A stretch of DNA of 64,000 nucleotides from contig CM032230.1 in NCBI GenBank assembly GCA_019009955.1, positions 6,726,501 through 6,790,500 on the forward strand. The letters run 5' to 3'. The position numbers and the translations under genes are program-made. Numbering within the stretch: the stretch's first letter is position 1; each line of letters begins with the position of its first letter. Under the pieces are notes generated by a model. It had not been told where the DNA came from and did not search any database. It saw only the letters and a list, made by a program, of their open reading frames with translations. The stretch comes from Riptortus pedestris. Taxonomy: Eukaryota; Arthropoda; Insecta; Hemiptera; Alydidae. This document shows positions 55,680 to 64,000 of the stretch, in pieces.

Positions 55680-56160
55680 TTTTTATTTATTTAGTTTGTG
55701 CCCCACATGGATGGTGATTGGTTAATTAAATTAAGGGGTTGTTAGAATAATATATTTATTCCTTCATGTACATCTTGGTTGTACTTTATTTATATATTAT
55801 GGAAAATATTCCTTAAATATCTGAGTCTTTCTCATGTCCATGCTATGATTAAATGAATACAATAAAAGTTATCCCTTTTAAATCTTCTTAAGTAACCTGT
55901 AGACCTATTATATTTTATTCTATATGTATTTGTAAATGCTTATATATTTTAGATTTGTTAGTATTTGAAAAACATATTGGCTGCTGTCAGTTAGTAGTTC
56001 TGTTATATCGTGGGGTATGTGAAGGTTTTTTCGTTGGATGGTGTCTATCAGTACGTGTTTTATCGTAAGGTGTTTGTTGCAGTAATTGAATATAGGGTTG
56101 TCTGTCCTTGTCATTAAGTTCCTCCCGTCTAGTAATCCTATGGCTCGATGGCCACTCCTT
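55680..56160 (-). mobile_element. I-type LINE 3' end: C-terminal remnant and 3' UTR, minus strand
   Basis: Minus-strand frame 56171-55920 gives RSGHRAIGLLDGRNLMTRTD, NPIFNYCNKHLTIKHVLIDT and LHIPHDITELLTDSSQYVFQ. This aligns with CTHCNTGLTIKHLLTE...LNIPHDLNELLTEGSPHIAT of the LINE at 36258, with knuckle cysteines lost. The 3' UTR (forward 55690-55920) equals the fragment at 44960. It joins a family A middle block at about 56158. Confidence 0.78.
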
Positions 56161-56469
56161 AATCGGACCAATGGTTTAGGGGGCAGGATTTTCGAAAATC
56201 CGAAATATCTCCGTTACTAAGTCGGATCGAAAAATTGTATAGAATCAATCTTATATGCAAATTAAATTTTACTATACATTTATTCTCTATCTTGAATATT
56301 AACACAGATATTTGCATTTTTATTAAATGTGGGCGGATACGGACGAGAGTGAGGTTTCCCGCCAAAAGCTAGTTCGGCCGTTTTCAAAACTGTTCGGCAT
56401 CGTGAAATTTCTCTATTGTAAAACTTCACGTGAAATCTGCTTAGTTTTACACAGCCCCTGCGTGACGGA
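56158..56469 (+). mobile_element. HINE family A, 3' half
   Basis: It begins in the middle (ATCGGACCAATGGTTTAGGG), carries the AAATGTGGGCGGATACGG variant module and ends CACGTGAAATCTGCTTAG, ACAGCCCCTGCGTGACGGAC. (TA)n 56480-56531 and (GA)n 56532-56571 follow the 3' end, unlike the internal position in other copies. Confidence 0.85.
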
Positions 56470-56475
56470 CATTTT

Positions 56476-56551
<76 letters not shown>

Positions 56552-56574
56552 CAAGAGTGAGAGAGAGAGATAAA

Positions 56575-57380
56575 AAACGTTTTTTTGTCTTAAGGTTTTG
56601 AATAGTATTTCCTTTAATCTTCAGAGTTTGCACCAATAATCCGTACTTTCACTGCCCTTGTTGTAGTTATACTTCAGGGGAAACGGACTAACACATTTTC
56701 TTCTGTTAATTTATTTTTAAGTTAAGTTATAATTTCGGCTTGATGGATAGAAAAGATTTTTTAGGGATATGCATGTGACCGATTCTAACACGATTTCGAG
56801 TCAGTACGATTTCTTATATATTTATATATATAATTATCTGGCAGCTCTGCTGGTTGCAATTTTTATGTGATGGTCTGACTCGGTATATAAGCGTTTTATG
56901 TATAACTAAAGATGAAGTTCGTTTACGGTTAATATCTAAACGGGTGTAGTCAGGGGAAGGTGTGTACGAACTGATGAATATTAAACAGGGAATTACGCTT
57001 ATAAATTTCTAACGACTCCAATGTTATTGTTGTTGTGTTGTGAGTGTTTGGAAGAACGAAATAAATATTGGACTAGAGATATGGATTCCTCTTATCTCCA
57101 CAGATTGGAGAGGTTTGCCCGGCAATAATAATACCTCGCTGGAAGCCCCATCTCATCCTATTTCGAACCTCTTTGGATTCCTTCCCTCCCGTCCTAATAT
57201 GCTTCCCTCTGTGAGAGCTCAGTTCCGGGGGATTTCAGTATCATCCTATTCTTTCCCCTGTTGGACAAATATTATTTGCGGAACCCAATGCCCTTTATGT
57301 CAGCTTTATTCATTGTCCACGAGTTTACGGCGCTTTATGATGTCCGAGATGTTTATCATATGTTTCTGTTTAAAGACTCA
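56575..57380. other. Unassigned stretch
   Basis: It includes HINE-like scraps (56870-56940: TATATAAGCGTTTTATGTAT, AAGTTCGTTTACGG). The 135-codon frame at 57040-57447 runs into a reversed HINE end, so I do not accept it as a gene. Confidence 0.45.
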
Positions 57381-57382
57381 AA

Positions 57383-57545
57383 ACTACGTCACGCAGTGGG
57401 GGCGTAAAATAAGCGAATTTCCCTCTACCTGGTTTGAAACACACTAGTGATCTCATCTCAACAAATATTCTCAAGTTCTAAATAAAAATCCGACGAATCT
57501 AAGTGGGGTTTACTGAAGGCTGAAAAACGGAAATTACAAATGACT
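57383..57545 (-). mobile_element. HINE family A, 3' end, minus strand
   Basis: Forward ACGTCACGCAGTGGGGGCGT, AAATAAGCGAATTTCCCTCT is a mutated minus-strand terminus, followed by a short middle piece (GTTTACTGAAGGCTGAAAAA). Confidence 0.65.
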
Positions 57546-57599
57546 CACTTAATTCGAAAACTTTATATAACAGCGCTTGTAGAGCATTAATAGTTTTAT

Positions 57600-57838
57600 A
57601 GGGGCTCAGGTTAGCCATGCGAGTTAAAGCGTTAACCTTTAACTCACATGGTAAACCTAGAGTGGCGAGTTCGATTCTTGCCTGGGCAAAGGAAATTATT
57701 TAGTGACGAAATTCATTAAATAACGTCCTAAAATCCCACCCTGGCTAGAAAAGGGTGGTAACCTGTAGATAACCCGTCCCGATTAGCCTAAGTTGCAAAA
57801 AAGTGGACGTTAATAAATAATAATAATAATAACAGTTT
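57600..57838 (+). mobile_element. tRNA-derived SINE, plus strand, best copy
   Basis: AGGGGCTCAGGTTAGCCATG opens the tRNA-like head. A-box-like GTTAGCCATGCGAG is at 57610 and the B box GAGTTCGATTC at 57667. The body is GGAAATTATTTAGTGACGAA, CCACCCTGGCTAGAAAAGGG, TAACCCGTCCCGATTAGCC and AAAAGTGGACGTTAATAAAT. The tail is (AAT)n. It is about 90% identical by eye to the copy at 47508. Confidence 0.88.
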
Positions 57839-57849
57839 CATATTATTTG

Positions 57850-58430
57850 TTCATAACATTTTTCAATCTGACTTATACCATTTGAGATATTTTATTCTTG
57901 GCCCGATTTCCGCCTTGAACGAATATGATCGTTATCGTTGAATGAAACGGTTAAGTGTCGAGTAAACTATAAAGAATTTTGAGACAAGAAGTAAAATCGA
58001 ATTTGATAATTGTATCACTAAGTATTTGTATGTATCTTGTCCTGTAATGATCTTTAGAAAACAATGAAAAATCTTGGATTAAGACGTTCCATGATTCATT
58101 GGTTTACTGTTAATGTGCGATGACTGAAAGTGGAGATTTACTGAAGACTGAAAACTGAAAAATGCATATATCTCCAGTAATATTCAATATAGAGAAAAGA
58201 AATGTATAACAACAGTTATCGAATACTCAATTTGTAATAAGATTGGTCGTATACACGTTTTCTACCCGACGCAATAATAATGGAGATATTCCAATTTCCA
58301 GAATTCCTCTTTCTACTTCTCCGATTTCAGCCAATTACGAAGATAATCTTTAGCTTTACATAAAACGTCGAGCTTGCTAGAAGCCAAACAAATATCTGTA
58401 CCTCCAGAATGGTAACAGACAAGGTTTACC
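57850..58430 (-). mobile_element. HINE family A middle fragments, minus strand
   Basis: The first piece, 57860-57970, is strongly diverged (CCCGATTTCCGCCTTGAACG). The second, 58125-58425, is clearer: GATTTACTGAAGACTGAAAA, ATATCTCCAGTAATATTCAA, GATTTCAGCCAATTACGAAG, then CCTCCAGAATGGTAACAGAC. Both ends are absent. Confidence 0.6.
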
Positions 58431-58434
58431 CTTT

Positions 58435-59112
58435 TAGCAAATTATTGCTTAATCGTTACGAAACACGATATTTAGTCGTTTGATGTAAAAAGAAAGAAAG
58501 ATCAAGTTCGTTAACGGCTGAAATCGGGCCAGGGGGAGGGCGGGTTTAGACGGGAGGATTTTCGAAAATTCGCTATATCTCCGTTACTATACGTCGGATC
58601 GAAAAATTCTGTATATTCAATCTTATTGTAAATTACATTTACTATAATTATTGTTATGTACATTTATTCTCTATCTTGAATATTAACCGAGATATTTGCA
58701 TTTGTATTCTGTGTGTGGTCGGCAGGAGTCGGCTGTTCGGTACTTTCCGAAGAGAGCTCTGGCGGTCGTTTTCGTAGCTATTCGTCCCTCGTGAATAACT
58801 TTAGAGATCCCTTACTACTACACTTGTTATTGGGCAGATTTCTCTATTGTAAAACTTCACGTGGGAAATCTGCTTAGTTTACGCAGCCCCTACATGAAGG
58901 ACTTTTTCTTTCCGGTGTGAGGCGGGCAGACCCGTTTGTTTACATTTCTAACCTAACGCTTTCAGTCGGCAGGTTATTGAAATTGGATGAACCATTTCTT
59001 ATTTCCGTTTGTATTTATTCACGGTGGTGTTGTGCTATCAGCATGTCATTTATCTATTACTAAACTTCACTTGGGAAATCTGCTTATTTTACGCAGCCCC
59101 TGCGTGACGGAC
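58435..59112 (+). mobile_element. HINE family A 3' part followed by a second long-form 3' part
   Basis: 58435-58902 runs from GCTTAATCGTTACGAAACAC through GTTCGTTAACGGCTGAAATC to GCAGCCCCTACATGAAGGAC. At 58909 a long-form 3' module begins at once (TTTCCGGTGTGAGGCGGGC, CAGTCGGCAGGTTATTG) and ends CTTGGGAAATCTGCTTATTT, GCAGCCCCTGCGTGACGGAC at 59112. Two termini lie in direct succession. Confidence 0.8.
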
Positions 59113-59115
59113 TTT

Positions 59116-59250
59116 TCTAGCCAGGGCGGGTCTAAGGATTTTATTTAATGGGCTCATCACTAAATACCTTGTTGTAGCTCAGATGAGAATCGGAACTCAA
59201 CACTTCAGGTTTACTAAGTGAGGTTAAGAAAAATTGCTAATCTCAGCCGT
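59116..59250 (-). mobile_element. SINE fragment, minus strand
   Basis: CTAGCCAGGGCGGGTCTAAG, GGGCTCATCACTAAATACC, GAGAATCGGAACTCAACAC and GCTAATCTCAGCC match the minus-strand SINE at 43301-43478. It starts right after a HINE terminus. Confidence 0.72.
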
Positions 59251-59254
59251 TTAT

Positions 59255-60200
59255 TAATTCATAAACAGTCCAATCTCTCTCCGACATTTGAGATGTATTT
59301 CCAAAGAGGATTATTTCATCAGCACACCTACCTTATGTCTCGCCGTTTTCCAGATTGGTACACCTTTATCGGTACTCATTGTGTGGCTGTAGGTTTTTTT
59401 CGTCTTTTAGGTATCCTACTGATTATACCATATCTAGTCCATCTCCCTCTTTCTCCTCTTGCCGAACTATACTGCTCAAAAATGAATAGGGATTATTGGT
59501 TATTTTTTCTTATCCTATCAATTTTAATTAAAATCGATCTTAATTAAATTTCTTTTTTATGGGGAAAAAAAGACAATAATTTCTAATAAATATTAAATAT
59601 TTATGATAAAAAAAAATTAGATTTAAATATGCTAGGCCCCATCATAACACAAAAACAGCCAATATCCCTATTCATTTTTTGAGCAGTTTACAATGTTTCC
59701 TTTAGTTTCTTTAGATGGTCGCGGGCTCACTTACAGAGAATTTTGTTAGCGAACAGCCTCTTGAAGGGAGATTCCCCCTAAACGAGAAGGACCCGGTAAA
59801 AATAATGTGGTCGAAAACTGGTACTGACTGGAGCAAACCGGAGCTCTACCCGAATAAATTCTGGTAATATAATAGCACATTACTTTGCCAGGAATAAAAC
59901 TAGAAAAGGTCCAGCACTTTTGGAGCCTGCCCAAATATTATAGCTCCAGTGATGTCCCAAGGTCTTTAAATTTGGCTTAAAGATGAAAGCAATGTCTTCT
60001 TCAAATTCTGATCGTTTCTCCTGTTCGATGTTCTTGGTTTCTGAACTTTCTCATGGATTATTCTTGGATGGCAGTACTAATGACTGTCTCCATTATTGCC
60101 GGATCCTCTTCGATCCGGGATCAGGCTTCTGTTTAAACGTCCAGTGGAAAAACAGTATCCTAGAACTGCTTTAAGTGCTTCATTTTTCTCATTGTCCTCC
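59255..60200. other. Unassigned stretch
   Basis: A short inverted pair is visible: GCTCAAAAATGAATAGGGAT (59481) pairs with TCCCTATTCATTTTTTGAGC (59666), arms of about 20 bp around AT-rich sequence, perhaps a MITE. The open frames show no known domain. Confidence 0.45.
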
Positions 60201-60204
60201 TTAT

Positions 60205-61144
60205 TTGCAGATTTCCCTTAAGGGAAATCAGCTATTGAGGTCTTACTTATGACGCGATTTTCGAAATTTTTCTTCAAATGTCCATCGATCCAACCTAGTT
60301 GACGAAAATGAGGTCCGTTCATATAAAAAGAAAATTATATAAGGATATATATATGTCGCAATAAGTTTTGTTTTATCGTTACCAAACTCGATATTTAGTC
60401 GTTTTATGTAAAAAGAAAGATCAAGTTCGTTAACGGCTCAAATCGGACCAGGGTGAAGGGGGGGGGGTTAGAGGGGAGAATTTCGAAAATTCGAAATCTC
60501 CGTTACTATAAGTCGGATCAAAAAAGTGTATATAACCAATCTTATTGCAAATTAAATGTTCTATAAATATTTATATACATTATTCTCTATCTTGAATATT
60601 AACCGAGAAATTTGCATTTTTCAGTGCTCTGTCTTCAGAACCCCCCCCCCCCACTCACACAGCAAACCTACTTCTACTCATGTTACATAAATATTACTCT
60701 TTTATATAATAAACCACATTATTCGAAGCTTAAATACCAAATGTTGTTTTTATGAGACATTTATTACACGAGATAAATGAAAATATGTTCTGGTAACCCC
60801 CCCCCCCCACCCCTCCCCGTTCTAAAATTCTTGAACTACTAAAATTTGATTCATTGAGATAAAAATTATTCTGTTTCATCATAAATTACAGGTCATTAAT
60901 TGTTCTTCTTTCCGGTCTAGAATATTTCTTTCTATCCAGTGCTGCTTCTATCTTCGATGTTGGCTGCCCTGTTTGTTTACAATTCAGACACTTCCCGTTG
61001 TAGATCTCATTAACTCATAAATTGACTGAAAGATTTCTTAGTTCACTTAATATTCAAGGCGGTGTTGTGTTACCTGTAGATTTATCTATTGTTAAACTTC
61101 AGGATGGAAATCTGCTAAGTTTACGCAGCCCCTGCGTGACGGAC
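60205..61144 (+). mobile_element. HINE family A, long form, complete
   Basis: It starts TTGCAGATTTCCCTTAAGGG. The (TA)n tract is almost gone (GGATATATATATG). All middle blocks and the long-form module are present, including poly-C (60641, 60797), TTCTTCTTTCCGGTC and CAGACACTTCCCG. It ends GATGGAAATCTGCTAAG, GCAGCCCCTGCGTGACGGAC. Confidence 0.9.
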
Positions 61145-61560
61145 CTTTTTCTATCATGAATATTAACCACGATATTTGCATTTTTTTCATTTTCAGCCTT
61201 CAATAAACCGCCCTATCTAGTCATCTCTCGCTAACAATAAGCCAATATAAAATGAAACGTTTTATTCCTTGATTAAATGCCAAATATTGTTTTTAAATGA
61301 CCTTTACTATGTGAGATACATGAAAATATGTTGTGTGATGACGTCGCGAAATAAGATTTTACGTTCTTGATGTGGAGTAGTTTATTTGATCATTGCCAAA
61401 GTCGATAGTTAACCGATTCGTTCAACAGTAAATAATGTATTTGGTCATGGCTGAAATTGGATGCGGGATTAGGGTGATTTAGAATGGGGAATTAGAAAAT
61501 TCCAAATATCTTGACTGAAAAAATGTTATAGACCCTAATCTTGTTAAGTTATTGATGCCC
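61145..61560 (+). mobile_element. HINE family A, diverged middle fragments
   Basis: AATATTAACCACGATATTTG, TTTCAGCCTTCAATAAACCG and GATACATGAAAATATG match the long-form module. Then GATCATTGCCAAAGTCGATA, AATCTTGTTAAGTTATTGAT and ATTGCATATGCAC match the variant at 54360-54425. Confidence 0.6.
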
Positions 61561-61624
61561 TACAATTGCATATGCACTTTCTGTCTGCAATTGTCGTTCT
61601 ATTCATTTTCTCGTAACTAAAATA

Positions 61625-61802
61625 TTAATGCCACGTGAGTTAAAGTGAAGACCTTTAACACCCGCCTGAAGGGATTTGTTTAGTGACGAAATTCACTAAA
61701 TTAAAACCTTAATCCTTCCCTGGCTAGAAAAGGGTGGTAACCTGTAGATCCGCCAATTAGCCTGAGATGCAACAAGTGGATGTTAATAAATAATTTAATT
61801 TT
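61625..61802 (+). mobile_element. SINE, plus strand, diverged
   Basis: TGCCACGTGAGTTAAAGTG (A-box region), TTTAGTGACGAAATTCACTA, TCCCTGGCTAGAAAAGGGTG, CCTGTAGATCCGCCAATTAG and AAGTGGATGTTAATAAATAA follow the family order. The B-box part is deleted. Confidence 0.8.
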
Positions 61803-61929
61803 TAAATATTAAGCTAATTATTGATTTATTCGGGTTTTCATCTTTCAGTAAACCCGCTTTTACTCACCTGATTTTAGTTAGGAATAAAGAATAAATAGTG
61901 AGACGACCAATATTAATGTGTGATCCAGT

Positions 61930-61972
61930 GCTTGGGAAATCTGCTTCGTGTACGCAGCCCCTGCGTGACGGA
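61930..61972 (+). mobile_element. Solitary HINE 3' end
   Basis: TTGGGAAATCTGCTTCGTGT, ACGCAGCCCCTGCGTGACGG stands alone, with only loosely family-like sequence upstream. Confidence 0.75.
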
Positions 61973-62209
61973 GTTGGTTGATGATGGTGTTGTTGCTCCC
62001 ACTCATTTTGGCAGCATCCCAAGCCCTGCCTACCTGTTAGACCGTTTAATACTTCTCTGATTCATCAGCACAACTCACGGCTCTGGCATTTTCTTAATTT
62101 AACTCGCGTAAATATTTTCCACCTGTTCTATTCTATCTATATATAAATCATCACCCAAAATGAATACCTTATTCGTTACTTTCCATTGTGCAATTGAATC
62201 TACTCACAT

Positions 62210-62680
62210 TATTATCGCAGGATGTTACCCTTAAGGGAAATCACCTATTGACTGCTCATAAAATGACCAGAATCTTGTGTGGGAGAGCAGATTTTTCGCG
62301 TGTGCCACGTATTTGCATTTATCTCCAAGAGTAAAAGCTCAATGAGAACAATATTTTGTATTTGTGCTTCAAATAAAACAGTTTATTGTTAATATGGTAT
62401 GAGTGGAGGGGGGGGGTTCCTGAAAGCTGAAAACTGTAAAATGCAAATATCTTGGTTAATAACCAAGATAGTGAAAATACGTCCATAACTACTTTTATAG
62501 AACGTTACATTTGTATTAAGATTGGTGCTCTAGAATTTTTCGATCAGACGCATAAATGTATACAATTTTAAATGGACCTCATTTTCGGCATCTGCTAGAT
62601 CGATGGACATTTGGAGGCATTTTTTTTTTTTTTAATAGCTTTATGTGTACTACCTCAATAGCACTAATCTTGGTAAACTA
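62210..62680. mobile_element. HINE family A fragments in both orientations
   Basis: A plus-strand 5' scrap is at 62223 (TTACCCTTAAGGGAAATCAC). A minus-strand half runs 62395-62675 (CTGAAAGCTGAAAACTGTAA, TTTTTCGATCAGACGCATAA, GACCTCATTTTCGGCATCTG, CTAGATCGATGGACATTTG, CTACCTCAATAGC). Confidence 0.65.
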
Positions 62681-62760
62681 TTAATGCTCTAAAATGGTTG
62701 TTCTAAACATTTTTTCTTAGTAAATTTATTATGCAGTTATTCGTACTTTATTGTTGAGGG

Positions 62761-63728
62761 CATATCGAGCCGTTGGGGCTTATCAGTTTGGGGAGAGGTT
62801 GAGGTTTCTAAGGATATCCTCGAGGAGGGAGGTAGCTGGAGGGATGTTGGTTTAGGGCTGGAGGCTGCTCTGGACTATTCATTATGATTCCAGCAACCAC
62901 ACAGCAACAAACCAAACTGTATAGGTTCAAATCCCGCAGAAAGTCGTATGGCAAGGTAAAAGCTCCTCACGCAGCATAATCTAAACAGATTTCCCACGTG
63001 CAAGTATGGCAAGCTATTGATATCACAACACCATTTAATTTATACTTCTATGTAAGAATCCGATGAAGAAGTAGTTGTTGAAATCTGTTTAGTTTGCGCA
63101 GCCCCTGCTTGTCGCTCACATGGACCTCTTGTAGGTGACCATCGACTCCTGGGGGACCATAAAGACCACATTGGGTATCATCTCTCCACATCATCAGTTG
63201 GTGATGTAACAGCCCGTGAAAAATCTGATGGGTTTATGCTGGTCCTGCCTGACTCCATTTTATTCTTGCTTTATGGATTTCTGCAGGATTAGAACCTTTA
63301 GAGCCTGTGACTGGTTTGTTGCTAGGGTTGCTGTGTGGTTGCTGGAATCATAATGAATAGCCAGAGCCAGTAGTCTGTCACGCTGGGGCGTCGCAAAATA
63401 AAAAGATTTCAAAAACTACTTCTTCATCGAATTCTTACATAGTAGTATAAATTATATGGTGTGATGAGATCAATAGCGTGTCTTCCTTTAGAAATCTGTT
63501 TAGATTATGTAGCAACTGTGAGAAAAGCTTTTACCGTACCATATGACTTTCTGTGGGATTGGAACCTATACAGTTTGGTTTGTTGCTGTGTGGTTGCTGG
63601 AATCATAATAAATAGCCCAGAGCAGCATCCAGCCCTAAACCAACATCCCTCCAGCTACCTCCCTCCTCGAGTATATCCTTAGAAACCTCAACCTCTCCCC
63701 CTCTGACAAGCCTCTGTCGCTCGATATG
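62761..63728. repeat. Large foldback: inverted arms of about 325 bp
   Basis: The left arm 62761-63085 and right arm 63405-63728 are imperfect reverse complements. The outer part (CATATCGAGC / GCTCGATATG; GGAGGGATGTTGGTTTAGGG / CCCTAAACCAACATCCCTCC; ACCAAACTGTATAGGTTC / GAACCTATACAGTTTGGT) is about 90% identical. The inner part, containing HINE-like ends (CTAAACAGATTTCCCACGTG), is poorer. The 320-bp spacer holds a third partial copy (TTGCTGTGTGGTTGCTGGAA). The left arm has a B-box-like GGTTCAAATCC at 62934. No transposase is seen. Confidence 0.82.
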
Positions 63729-64000
63729 GCTTCAACATTTCCTGCAGGTTTTTTCTTCTGTTTATTTTTTTTTTAACAGATTTATTGGTTGCTGGGCAAA
63801 AGTAATTTAGTTTTTTATTTATGTTCATAAATTATGCTCAGGCACAATCCTTCAAGTTTATTTAGTAAATTGAATTAAAATTACAGCTCCGAATGTAATT
63901 AAGGGATTTTCTGATCAATTTGTCGTGTGTTTGATTTAATATTTTAACTGTTTATTCATAATTGCAAAGTGGCAATTAAGAAAATTAAACCTTAATAAGA
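63729..64000. other. AT-rich window edge
   Basis: No element or gene is recognised. There is a T run at 63767. Confidence 0.5.

Noticed and set aside
57040..57447. 135-codon open frame
   Set aside because: No recognisable domain, and its last 25 codons read through a reversed HINE terminus, so it is a chance frame.
57600..57700. Functional tRNA gene
   Set aside because: A/B-box-like motifs are present, but the body and (AAT)n tail recur in five copies. It is a SINE head and no clean cloverleaf is visible.

Overview
This is an AT-rich eukaryotic window, almost certainly from an arthropod with a repeat-rich genome. The reasons are an R2 retrotransposon tail sitting at the canonical 28S R2 target, jockey-, I- and R1-type LINE tails, a Penelope-type GIY-YIG remnant, hAT elements with 8-bp target duplications, and dozens of copies of a Helentron-type (HINE/DINE-1-like) non-autonomous element carrying (TA)n. 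I find no complete protein-coding gene. Every protein match I can defend is a decayed transposon piece. The species cannot be fixed from the sequence.

Layout. 1-4720: a broken rDNA unit. It has 225-bp IGS subrepeats, then spacer/ETS, an internal 18S fragment, an R2 C-terminal half, a 28S segment downstream of the R2 site, the 28S 3' end and more IGS. The 18S 5' end, the 18S 3' part, ITS/5.8S/28S 5' part and a central 28S block are missing. 4760-12976: a decayed array of about 0.4-kb units (family D), invaded by HINEs and one hAT element. 12977-13983: a GC-rich, CCAAT-containing patch followed by a possible 5' exon ending ATG|GTGAGT. It is the only candidate for a cellular gene, and everything to its right could then be intron or intergenic DNA. 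13984-26100: AT-rich sequence with a perfect 60-bp palindrome, LINE tails and a family-B repeat. 26146-33000: HINEs, a jockey insertion with a clean target duplication, a LINE tail, and a full-length HINE inside an A-rich minisatellite. 34600-40060: a (TC)n tract of about 179 bp, then a HINE split by an inverted pair of family-B repeats around a LINE, followed directly by a 118-bp satellite (about 19 copies). 41850-43480: a three-level nest (SINE, then HINE, then hAT MITE). 43500-62700: more HINE copies in both orientations, five SINE copies in all, and R1-, I- and Penelope-type remnants. 62761-63728: a large imperfect foldback with arms of about 325 bp.

The dominant element (family A) begins TTAGCAGATTTCCC, has an inner palindrome, a central (TA)n and a subterminal inverted copy of the start (GGGAAATCTGCTTA). 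It ends with a GCAGCCCCTGC hairpin and GTGACGGAC, then flanking T's. Two copies inside recognisable repeats indicate insertion between T and T without a clear target duplication, as known for Helentrons. The most interesting points are the junction of its 3' end with a 118-bp satellite, runs of consecutive or solitary 3' ends, its role as carrier of most long (TA)n tracts, and the collapsed rDNA/R2 chimera.
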